Of a stretch of DNA of 5,957 bases, positions 1-5,878 are shown one piece after another. Each line of letters starts with the position of its first letter. The first letter of the stretch is position 1. The notes beneath the pieces were generated by a model that had not been told where the DNA came from, ran no database searches, and saw only the letters and a program-made list of their open reading frames with translations. Source of the stretch: Clostridia bacterium (GTDB lineage Bacteria > Bacillota > Clostridia > Oscillospirales > Acutalibacteraceae); assembly GCA_017519685.1 (NCBI GenBank), contig JAFWRV010000037.1, positions 1 through 5,957 on the forward strand, given 5' to 3'. The position numbers and the translations under genes were made by a program.

Positions 1-1069
<1,069 letters not shown>

Positions 1070-1789
1070 TTAAAGAAGATTTGCCGCGGCTTCATCAAGC
1101 ATAATGATAACATCCTTATGCTGCTGAAGGATTGACGCAGGGCAGAGCGGAGTGACCGGACCGTTTATCATATTTTTAACCGCTTCGGCTTTTGCGTGGC
1201 CGGTCGCTATGAGAATGATTTTCTTTGATTTCATTATCGAGCCGATTCCCATTGTCATCGCGTGTCGCGGCATCGGAATGTCATCAAAATATTTGGAGTT
1301 CGCGTCTATTGTGCTCTGGGTAAGCGTAACCTTCCACGCTTCGTCCGTGAATTCCGCGCCGGGCTCGTTGAAAGCAATGTGACCGTTTCTGCCGATACCC
1401 AGAATCTGGATATCAATGCCGCCCGATTCCTCAATTGCCCGGGCATAGCGTTTGCTTTCGGTCGCTTCATCGGCATTGCCGTCAAGGAAGTTGATTTTTC
1501 CGGGATTGACGTCGATTTTGCCGAAAAGATTTTCCTGCATGAATGTGTAATAACTGTTTTTGTGGTTTTTCGGCAGCTCGCAGTATTCGTCAAGGTTGAA
1601 GGTGGTTATATCCTTGAAAGAAACCTTTCCTTCATTATACTGCTCTGTAAGGTATTCATAAACCGGAACGGGTGAAGCGCCGGTCGCGAAGCCGAGAACG
1701 CAGTCCGGCTTTTCGTTGACGAGAGAGCAGATTATTTTACCTGCCGCCTCACCGATTTCCTTCTCATTTCTGTAAACTCTGATTTCCAT
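1070..1789 (-). CDS. nagB: Glucosamine-6-phosphate deaminase, short Gram-positive form (239 aa)
   Basis: Converts glucosamine-6-phosphate to fructose-6-phosphate and ammonia in the cytoplasm, feeding amino sugars into glycolysis. The fold is NagB/RpiA-like. Visible motifs are the phosphate loop GFATGAS (33-39), FNLDEY with the proton-relay Asp67 (64-69), GIGRNGHIAFNEPG (131-144) with His137 and Glu142, and ATGHAKA (195-201). The residue equivalent to E. coli Asp141 is Asn135, which I recall as common in Gram-positive members. The length matches the short Bacillus type, without the C-terminal tail of the 266-residue E. coli hexamer. I chose the ATG at 1789 because AAGGAG (1801-1796) sits 6 bases upstream. 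A TTG at 1807 would add six residues but overlaps the upstream gene and lacks its own Shine-Dalgarno. The gap to the oxidoreductase stop is 10 bases, so the two genes are almost surely co-transcribed. Substrate specificity for glucosamine-6-phosphate is inferred from family; a related amino-sugar phosphate is possible. Confidence 0.95.
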   Translation of the reverse strand: MEIRVYRNEKEIGEAAGKIICSLVNEKPDCVLGFATGASPVPVYEYLTEQYNEGKVSFKDITTFNLDEYCELPKNHKNSYYTFMQENLFGKIDVNPGKINFLDGNADEATESKRYARAIEESGGIDIQILGIGRNGHIAFNEPGAEFTDEAWKVTLTQSTIDANSKYFDDIPMPRHAMTMGIGSIMKSKKIILIATGHAKAEAVKNMINGPVTPLCPASILQQHKDVIIMLDEAAANLL

Positions 1790-1795
1790 CTGAAA

Positions 1796-1801
1796 CTCCT
1801 T
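1796..1801 (-). promoter_or_regulatory. Ribosome binding site deciding the nagB start
   Basis: AAGGAG on the minus strand overlaps the stop codon of the oxidoreductase and lies 6 bases before the ATG at 1789. It supports that start over the in-frame TTG at 1807, and suggests translational coupling between the two genes. Confidence 0.85.
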
Positions 1802-2864
1802 ATTCAATAACGATTTCCCTGTGAGCGTCCGAGGAATCGTATATCGCCTGCATTATCTTTGAGGTGAGAATCGCTCTGTCGATATACTGCTGATTCTTTC
1901 TGCCCGTTTTGATGCAATCGACGAAATCGTTAATCTCGTTATCATACATATTTTCTTCGGCGCATCTGACTTCGATTTCGGTCAGCATGCCGTTTTTGGT
2001 GCCGTAGAGTCTGAAATTGCTGCAATACTGAAGACGGATACCCGCCTTGTCGCCGAGGAAATCAATGTAGGTGTCGCTTTCGCCGATGTTCTGCGCCCAC
2101 GCGCCGTTGAATGAAATCACGGGACCGCTTGTGCGGATAAGTCCGGTAACGGAATCATCAACATCGTAAGTGCCGTTTAAATTCTTCGTTTCCGAAGCCC
2201 ACATGCCGGTGTAAACATAGTTTTTCATATCAACGCCGAGTTTGCTGAACGCTTCGCCCGATGCCGTGAGCGGCTTGGGATCGCCGCAGCAATAGAGAGC
2301 AAGGTCAAGATAGTGAACGCCCCAGTCAATGAGCGCTCCGCCGCCGGAGCACGCTTTGGTCGTGAAATCTCCGCCGAGACCGGGGATTGAACGGTGCGCC
2401 CTGAAGGAAGCGTAAATCTGATAAACCTCGCCGAGCTCACCCGCGTCAATCAGTTCCTTGATTTTGTTGACGTATGTGTTGAATCTGTTGCAGACTCCGA
2501 TATTCAGGATTTTTCCGGTTTCGTGAGAAACCTTCTGCATCTCAAGCGCTTCGGAAAGAATCCTCGCGGCGGGTTTTTCGCATAAAACGTGCTTGCCCGC
2601 TTTCATGAAATCTATTGCGATGACGGAGTGAAAATCGTTATGTGTGCAGACCGAAACAGCGTCAAGCTCCGGGTCGTTGAGAAAATCGTGATAATCGACA
2701 ACCGCGGTGCCGCAGCCGTATTTCTCAACGCAGGCATCCGCCTTTGATTTGATTAAATCGCAGAAATATTTGATTTCAACCTTATCGTTTTTCATATACG
2801 CCGGGATGTGCGCCGCGTTTGCTATGTTTCCGCAGCCGATAACCGCCACTTTGATTTTTTCCAT
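1800..2864 (-). CDS. Gfo/Idh/MocA-family NAD(P)-dependent oxidoreductase (354 aa)
   Basis: Cytoplasmic dehydrogenase of the glucose-fructose oxidoreductase / inositol dehydrogenase family, which oxidises or reduces a ring hydroxyl of a sugar, polyol or sugar derivative. The N-terminal Rossmann fold opens with KVAVIGCGNIA (5-15), a GxGxxA dinucleotide loop. CEKPAA (95-100) carries the family catalytic Lys97. In the C-terminal alpha/beta domain, GGGALIDWGVHYLDLALYCC (174-193) contributes the Asp180/His184 DxxxH pair typical of the active site. Length is normal for the family and no frame disruption is seen. The ATG at 2864 is preferred over one at 2870, because GGAG (2876-2873) is 8 bases from the former and only 2 from the latter. 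It is the first gene of the leftward operon, 10 bases before nagB. The substrate cannot be read from sequence; the context of a deaminase and two epimerase-like barrels suggests a phosphorylated or glycosidic amino- or keto-sugar. Confidence 0.92.
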   Translation of the reverse strand: MEKIKVAVIGCGNIANAAHIPAYMKNDKVEIKYFCDLIKSKADACVEKYGCGTAVVDYHDFLNDPELDAVSVCTHNDFHSVIAIDFMKAGKHVLCEKPAARILSEALEMQKVSHETGKILNIGVCNRFNTYVNKIKELIDAGELGEVYQIYASFRAHRSIPGLGGDFTTKACSGGGALIDWGVHYLDLALYCCGDPKPLTASGEAFSKLGVDMKNYVYTGMWASETKNLNGTYDVDDSVTGLIRTSGPVISFNGAWAQNIGESDTYIDFLGDKAGIRLQYCSNFRLYGTKNGMLTEIEVRCAEENMYDNEINDFVDCIKTGRKNQQYIDRAILTSKIMQAIYDSSDAHREIVIE

Positions 2865-2872
2865 AAACATTA

Positions 2873-2876
2873 CTCC
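2873..2876 (-). promoter_or_regulatory. Ribosome binding site deciding the oxidoreductase start
   Basis: GGAG on the minus strand (context GGATTGGAGTA). It is 8 bases from the ATG at 2864 but only 2 from the ATG at 2870, so the downstream ATG is the likely start. Confidence 0.7.
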
Positions 2877-2905
2877 AATCCTGTTGAAAATAAATATACA
2901 TTATA

Positions 2906-2934
2906 AATATATACCAAACAGAATGAAATGTAAA
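2906..2934 (-). promoter_or_regulatory. Sigma-A type promoter of the oxidoreductase-nagB-metG operon
   Basis: On the minus strand a -35 box TTTACA (2934-2929) and a -10 box TATATT (2911-2906) are separated by exactly 17 bases. Each differs from consensus at one position. Transcription would start near 2899, giving a leader of about 35 bases to the ATG at 2864. That is too short for a T-box or other riboswitch. The surroundings are strongly AT-rich, and a perfect palindrome AATTGCAATT (2941-2950) lies just upstream of the -35 box and could be an operator, though this is speculative. Confidence 0.7.
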
Positions 2935-2989
2935 GATTAAAATTGCAATTGAACAAAAATGGGCTTGTGTTTCGGAAAAGGGGGAGTAA

Positions 2990-3016
2990 TTTATCGCCAC
3001 CCTCGAACTTCGAAAG
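2990..3016 (-). repeat. Dispersed hairpin element, copy E (partial, leftward)
   Basis: Minus strand: a 7-bp stem CTTTCGA / TCGAGGG (two G-T pairs) around a three-base loop AGT (3009-3007), running into GGGTGGCGATAAA. This matches the second hairpin plus tail of copy C, with two bases (TG) missing from the tail. The first palindrome of the element is absent. It shares the 11-base TTTATCGCCAC (plus strand, 2990-3000) with copy C at 3043-3053. Confidence 0.55.
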
Positions 3017-3042
3017 GCTCCAAGCTTACAGAAGCCGTGTCT

Positions 3043-3093
3043 TTTATCGCCACACCCGCCCTTCGGGCACCCTCTCCGATCTCGGAGAGGGCC
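3043..3093 (-). repeat. Dispersed hairpin element, copy C (full, leftward)
   Basis: Read on the minus strand: a perfect 10-bp palindrome with arms CCCTCTCCGA / TCGGAGAGGG (3091-3070), then a triloop hairpin GCCC-GAA-GGGC (3068-3058), then GGGTGTGGCGATAAAA (ending about 3043). Module order and spacing are the same as in copy A at 3845-3920 on the other strand. The second stem has a different sequence but still pairs. It lies upstream of the leftward promoter, so that promoter does not transcribe it. Confidence 0.85.
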
Positions 3094-3274
3094 ACAATCT
3101 GAGACAGCTCAATTTTTGTCTTGATTTACTGTTGCTACTTTAACACTGCAATAGATGTTTTAAGTGACGGATTTTAAGATTCATAATTAACCAAACCGCA
3201 TTGCCTCACCGGATGCTTAATCCCACCGTTCTTAAATTAATAAGGTTTCCTTAATTAACAAGGTTCCCTTAAGC
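3094..3274. other. AT-rich stretch without a gene
   Basis: No reading frame with a ribosome binding site or recognisable product was found on either strand. The only internal pattern is a short imperfect tandem repeat: TTAAATTAATAAGGTTTCC (3232-3250), then TTAATTAACAAGGTTCCC (3251-3268), with a trailing TTAAGCTTGG. The stretch separates leftward from rightward copies of the hairpin element. Confidence 0.5.
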
Positions 3275-3460
3275 TTGGCACTCTCCGGGATCGGAGGGTC
3301 GAACCGCCGAAGCGCGTCCGGTGGACGATACAGCGAGGCGGTGAGATGAGGAAACAGGGAGTATCACGAAGCGACAGCGAGTGAGACGACCATGTTTTCC
3401 GAGGGGCAAAGGCGCCGTAGGCGACGGGTGTGGCGACATACAATCGCCGACAGAGTCGGC
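3275..3460 (+). repeat. Dispersed hairpin element, copy B (split, rightward)
   Basis: The first palindrome (3280-3299, arms ACTCTCCG / CGGAGGGT) matches copy A at 21 of 22 positions over its left part (3275-3296 against 3845-3866). The second hairpin CGCC-GTA-GGCG (3413-3423) and the 20-base tail GGGTGTGGCGACATACAATC (3426-3445) come only after 113 extra bases. The tail is identical to that of copy A. A further 6-bp hairpin GCCGAC-AGA-GTCGGC (3446-3460) follows directly. The extra segment holds another triloop hairpin CGTCC-GGT-GGACG (3315-3327) and one CGAAGCGAC (3367-3375). It is either a nested insertion or a longer form of the element. Confidence 0.8.
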
Positions 3461-3504
3461 ACCTGCGGTATCATATGTTAATCAACACAAGGATGTCCGT
3501 GAGG

Positions 3505-3532
3505 ACCGTAGGGCAAGCATTCATGCTTGCCG
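3505..3532 (+). repeat. 28-base hairpin repeat, copy 1
   Basis: ACCGTAG leads into a perfect 9-bp stem GGCAAGCAT / ATGCTTGCC (3512-3520 and 3523-3531) with a TC loop. An inverted relative lies at 3586-3613: 24 of 28 positions agree, and the four differences make two compensatory base-pair changes. This looks like a REP-like palindromic intergenic repeat. Confidence 0.85.
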
Positions 3533-3585
3533 CAAACAAGGATATGCGGAGCATAAACAATCAACAACAATTACAATGTCTGAAA

Positions 3586-3613
3586 CGGCACGGATGAATC
3601 CGTGCCCTACGGT
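3586..3613 (-). repeat. 28-base hairpin repeat, copy 2 (inverted)
   Basis: The same element as at 3505-3532 in the opposite orientation: a 9-bp stem GGCACGGAT / ATCCGTGCC (3587-3595 and 3598-3606) and, on the minus strand, the same flank ACCGTAGGGCA. With copy 1 it forms an inverted pair separated by 53 bases, an arrangement like a REPIN (paired inverted REP sequences). The 53-base centre has no detectable gene. Confidence 0.85.
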
Positions 3614-3632
3614 GTCCGGTTCAAACAACGGA

Positions 3633-3655
3633 GTGCCGGGTGTGGCGAAACATAA
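3633..3655 (+). repeat. Dispersed hairpin element, copy D (truncated, rightward)
   Basis: GTGCCGGGTGTGGCGA (3633-3648) is identical to copy A at 3880-3895, covering the right arm of the second hairpin and the start of the tail. It then continues as a diverged AACATAAT. The first palindrome and the left arm of the second hairpin are missing, so this is a decayed or 5'-truncated copy. Confidence 0.7.
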
Positions 3656-3665
3656 TAAAGGGGTC

Positions 3666-3692
3666 CCCGAAAAGTCCGACAGACTTTTTGGG
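3666..3692. repeat. Strong 11-bp hairpin with A/T stem core
   Basis: CCCGAAAAGTC (3666-3676) pairs with GACTTTTTGGG (3682-3692) around a five-base loop CGACA, with one G-T pair. No T-run follows on either strand, so a classical terminator is unlikely. It stands between copy D and a CGAAGCGAC motif (3713-3721) and is probably another module of the palindromic repeat cluster. Confidence 0.75.
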
Positions 3693-3812
3693 AGAGGAGG
3701 AGCTTGTGACGACGAAGCGACCCGCAAATATTCATTATTCATTATACAGCGGCTTACCTATGTCCTGAACCCGTCAAGCAGTTAAGTTAAATATAATTAT
3801 CCTTAAACCGTT

Positions 3813-3837
3813 GAAACATAATCCGGAGCGAAGCGAC
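3813..3837 (+). repeat. Tail remnant of the dispersed element (copy F)
   Basis: The run GAAACATAATCCGGAG, CGAAGCGAC aligns with the tail of copy A (GCGACATACAATCCGGAG, TGCAGCGAC) with one gap and few changes. It contains GCGAAGC (3828-3834), a heptamer known to form an unusually stable DNA mini-hairpin. It lies directly before copy A, as if successive copies were arranged head to tail. Confidence 0.55.
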
Positions 3838-3844
3838 AACCTTA

Positions 3845-3920
3845 TTGGCCCTCTCCGGGATCGGAGAGGGTGGCACAAAGTGCCGGGTGTGGCGACATAC
3901 AATCCGGAGTGCAGCGACCC
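3845..3920 (+). repeat. Dispersed hairpin element, copy A (most complete, rightward)
   Basis: A palindrome CCCTCTCCG / CGGAGAGGG (3849-3857 and 3862-3870, loop GGAT) is followed after one base by a triloop hairpin GGCAC-AAA-GTGCC (3872-3884). Then comes the conserved tail GGGTGTGGCGACATACAATC (3885-3904) and CGGAGTGCAGCGACCC. It serves as the reference copy for C, B, D and E. A frame from a TTG at 3845 runs through it and the heptamer array, but it is a by-product of the repeats and has no ribosome binding site. Confidence 0.85.
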
Positions 3921-3923
3921 TTG

Positions 3924-4014
3924 ATTATGCATTATGCATTGTGCATTATGCATTATGCATTATGCATTATGCATTGTGTATTGTGTATTGTGTATTGTGC
4001 ATTACGTATTATGC
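3924..4014. repeat. Tandem heptamer array, 13 units of ATTATGC type
   Basis: Thirteen uninterrupted 7-base units. Seven of the 13 are ATTATGC-type in the first half or at the end (units 1, 2, 4-7 and 13). Units 3 and 11 are ATTGTGC, units 8-10 are ATTGTGT and unit 12 is ATTACGT. Every difference is a transition (consensus ATTRYGY). Adjacent units create ATGCAT palindromes. The clustered ATTGTGT units suggest local duplication by slippage. The array ends about 50 bases upstream of the rightward -35 box. Confidence 0.95.
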
Positions 4015-4065
4015 ATCCCCCAACCGCCATATAAAAATGAATTCTCCCTAAATTTACAAAAATCC

Positions 4066-4094
4066 TTGAATTAATACTCCGCAGATGCTAATAT
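4066..4094 (+). promoter_or_regulatory. Probable extended -10 promoter of the isomerase operon
   Basis: TTGAAT (4066-4071) and TAATAT (4089-4094) are separated by 17 bases, with TG one base before the -10 box (TGC-TAATAT). Both boxes match consensus at four of six positions, so this is weaker than the leftward promoter. Transcription would start near 4101, giving a leader of about 24 bases. The ribosome binding site AAGAAGGTG (4111-4119) is 5 bases from the ATG. Confidence 0.5.
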
Positions 4095-4124
4095 TATCGT
4101 AACAAGTAAAAAGAAGGTGTCAAT

Positions 4125-4964
4125 ATGGCAAAATTCAAAATCGGCGTTATAATCGACAGTTTCCGTACCGACACGGTCACAGCGGTAAAAAAGGCGGCTG
4201 AGGTCGGCGCGCAGGGCTTCCAGGTTTACGCTACCCGCGGTGAAATGGCTCCCGAAAATATGACGAAGCAGAAGATATCCGAGTTCAGAAAACTCGTTGC
4301 CGATAACGGCCTTGTGATTTCCGCTCTCTGCGGCGACCTCGGCGGCGGCTTCGGAAACAGGGAAGAAAATCCGTGGAGAATTGAAAAGTCAAAGAGAATA
4401 CTCGATCTTGCCAAGGAGCTCGGCACGGATATAGTCACCACCCATATCGGCGTTGTTCCGACTGACAGCGCTGTTGACAGATATAAGATTATGCAGGAGG
4501 CGTGCTTTGAACTCGCGCGTTACGCCGACAGCATTGACGCCCATTTCGCGATAGAAACGGGCCCCGAAACATCCGCGGTTCTGAAGGAATTTCTCGATTC
4601 CCTCGGCTCAACGGGAGTAGCGGTCAATCTCGACCCGGCAAACCTTGTTATGGTAACGGGTGACGACCCCGTTCAGGCGGTTCATAACCTGAGCAAATAC
4701 ATCGTTCATACACACGCCAAGGACGGAGTACAGAATTTCTATAAGGATCCCGAAATAGTTTACGGTCTTGTAAAAGACCCGATAGTTACGGGCCCGAGTT
4801 TCGAGGAGGTTCCCCTCGGCGAGGGCAGCGTTCCCTGGGAAGGTTATCTCAACGCCCTATCGGAGACAGGATACAGCGGTTTCCTTACAATCGAAAGAGA
4901 AGTCGGCGACAATCCCGAAAAGGATATCCGCGCGGCTGTTGAATTCCTGAAGGAGAGAATCTGA
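4125..4964 (+). CDS. Sugar-phosphate isomerase/epimerase-like TIM-barrel protein (279 aa)
   Basis: Member of the xylose-isomerase-like TIM-barrel (AP-endonuclease 2) superfamily; cytoplasmic metal-dependent isomerases or epimerases of keto-sugars and polyol derivatives. The N-terminal strand [14 protein letters not shown] and repeated beta/alpha units fit the barrel. Likely metal ligands are Glu144 in AIETGPE, Asp170 in NLDPAN, His197 in HTHAKD and Glu257 in LTIERE. GEGSVPW (232-238) is the usual loop before the last strands. Length is normal and no signal peptide is seen. The start is set by AAGAAGGTG five bases upstream. The next gene begins one base after the stop, with its ribosome binding site inside this coding sequence. 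The sequence does not identify it as IolE, IolI, hydroxypyruvate isomerase or a 3-keto-glucoside epimerase. Substrate is open; the divergent oxidoreductase suggests a keto-sugar. Confidence 0.88.
   Translation: MAKFKIGVIIDSFRTDTVTAVKKAAEVGAQGFQVYATRGEMAPENMTKQKISEFRKLVADNGLVISALCGDLGGGFGNREENPWRIEKSKRILDLAKELGTDIVTTHIGVVPTDSAVDRYKIMQEACFELARYADSIDAHFAIETGPETSAVLKEFLDSLGSTGVAVNLDPANLVMVTGDDPVQAVHNLSKYIVHTHAKDGVQNFYKDPEIVYGLVKDPIVTGPSFEEVPLGEGSVPWEGYLNALSETGYSGFLTIEREVGDNPEKDIRAAVEFLKERI
4950..4955 (+). promoter_or_regulatory. Ribosome binding site of the second TIM-barrel gene, inside the first
   Basis: AAGGAG lies within the last codons of the upstream gene, 10 bases before the ATG at 4966. 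With only one base between the genes, translation of the two is probably coupled. Confidence 0.75.
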
Positions 4965-4965
4965 T

Positions 4966-5832
4966 ATGAAAATCGGTGTCAGCAGTTACAGCTTTGAGCA
5001 GCTTATTTCATCGGGAAAAGAAACCCAGCTCAGTGTCGTCAAGATTGCGAAGGAAATGGGCTTTGACGGAATCGAGTTCACCGATCTGCACGTTCCCGAC
5101 GGAATGACCGAAAAAGAATACGCAATGAAAATAAGGGAAGAATGCGACAGATATTCCCTGCCTGTTATCAGTTACACAATAGGAGCAAATCTGCTTAAAC
5201 TCGTTGAAATGAGAAACGACGCGGAAGTGGAAAGAGTCTGCGGAAAGCTTGATGTCGCCGCCGTTCTCGGCGCTCCCACCCTGAGGCACGACGCCGCCTG
5301 GGGAATAGACGGTGAGGCGGGCGCGTACACAGGATTTGACAATGTTCTTCCGCTGCTCGTTGAGGGATGCAGAAAGATAACAAATTACGCCAAAACGCTC
5401 GGAATAAAGACGATGGTTGAAAACCACGGCACTTTTGCGCAGGACAGTTCGAGGGTTGCCCGCATTATCACCGGAGTTGCCGACCCTAATTTCGGCGCGC
5501 TGATAGATATAGGCAATTTTTCCTGCGCCGACGAGAATAACGCGGTTGCCGTCGGAAATCTCGCGCCGTTCGCTAAGCACGTTCACGCAAAGGATTTCCA
5601 TATAAAAAGCGGCAACGGGCCGGATCCCGGAGACGGATTTTTCCGCTCAAGAGGCGGCAATTATCTCAGGGGAGCGATAATCGGACACGGCGATGTTCCC
5701 GTTTACCAGTGCGTTCAGATTCTGAAGAGAAGCGGTTACGACGGCTTCATCAGCGTTGAATTCGAAGGTATGGAGGACTGCCTGACCGGTATAAGAACAG
5801 GCGCGGACAATCTCAGACGGTATTGCCTGTAA
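4966..5832 (+). CDS. Second sugar-phosphate isomerase/epimerase-like TIM-barrel protein (288 aa)
   Basis: Same superfamily as the preceding gene but clearly diverged, so the pair is unlikely to be redundant. It begins MKIGVSSYSF. Expected metal ligands are Glu152 in MVENHG (150-155), Asp181 in LIDIGNF, His207 in HVHAKD and Glu265 in ISVEFEG. GHGDVP (240-245) precedes the last strands, and the HGD signature is typical of epimerase-like members. A longer loop between HAKD and GHGDV (about 211-239, rich in Gly and Asp) probably shapes the substrate pocket. It is cytoplasmic, without signal or membrane segments. It lies one base after the first TIM-barrel gene and is followed by a terminator 15 bases beyond its stop, so the transcription unit is just these two genes. 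Exact reaction unknown; an epimerase or isomerase for an inosose, keto-sugar or sugar phosphate is the best guess. Confidence 0.88.
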   Translation: MKIGVSSYSFEQLISSGKETQLSVVKIAKEMGFDGIEFTDLHVPDGMTEKEYAMKIREECDRYSLPVISYTIGANLLKLVEMRNDAEVERVCGKLDVAAVLGAPTLRHDAAWGIDGEAGAYTGFDNVLPLLVEGCRKITNYAKTLGIKTMVENHGTFAQDSSRVARIITGVADPNFGALIDIGNFSCADENNAVAVGNLAPFAKHVHAKDFHIKSGNGPDPGDGFFRSRGGNYLRGAIIGHGDVPVYQCVQILKRSGYDGFISVEFEGMEDCLTGIRTGADNLRRYCL

Positions 5833-5847
5833 AAGTGAATTAACTTT

Positions 5848-5878
5848 AAGCGGCGGGTTGCCTCAACCCGTCGCTTTT
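5848..5878 (+). terminator. Rho-independent terminator of the isomerase operon
   Basis: A 13-bp stem AAGCGGCGGGTTG / CAACCCGTCGCTT (one G-T pair) with a CCT triloop ends in TTTT (5875-5878). It starts 15 bases after the stop codon of the second TIM-barrel gene. The T-run is short but the stem is strong. The reverse strand also carries AAAA before the stem, so weak bidirectional action is possible. Confidence 0.85.

Noticed and set aside
2865..2934. Riboswitch or T-box leader for the metG-containing operon
   Set aside because: The predicted leader is only about 35 bases and AT-rich, with no T-box or SAM-type elements, and the first gene is the oxidoreductase.
3070..3091. Palindrome of copy C as a transcription terminator
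   Set aside because: No T-run follows on either strand, no gene ends nearby, and the same palindrome recurs as part of the dispersed element.
3381..3785. Plus-strand frame of 134 residues across the spacer
   Set aside because: It runs straight through several palindromic repeats, has no ribosome binding site and shows no domain; its composition follows the repeats.
3505..4014. CRISPR array
   Set aside because: Repeat units are either an inverted pair or directly abutting heptamers; there are no regularly spaced unique spacers of about 30 bases and no cas genes.
3845..4051. Plus-strand frame of 68 residues with periodic ALCIMHY-like sequence
   Set aside because: It starts at a TTG without a ribosome binding site inside repeat copy A, and its periodicity is the translation of the heptamer array.
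5008..5601. Minus-strand frame of 197 residues
   Set aside because: Antisense shadow of the second TIM-barrel gene, which has clear family motifs; no recognisable product.
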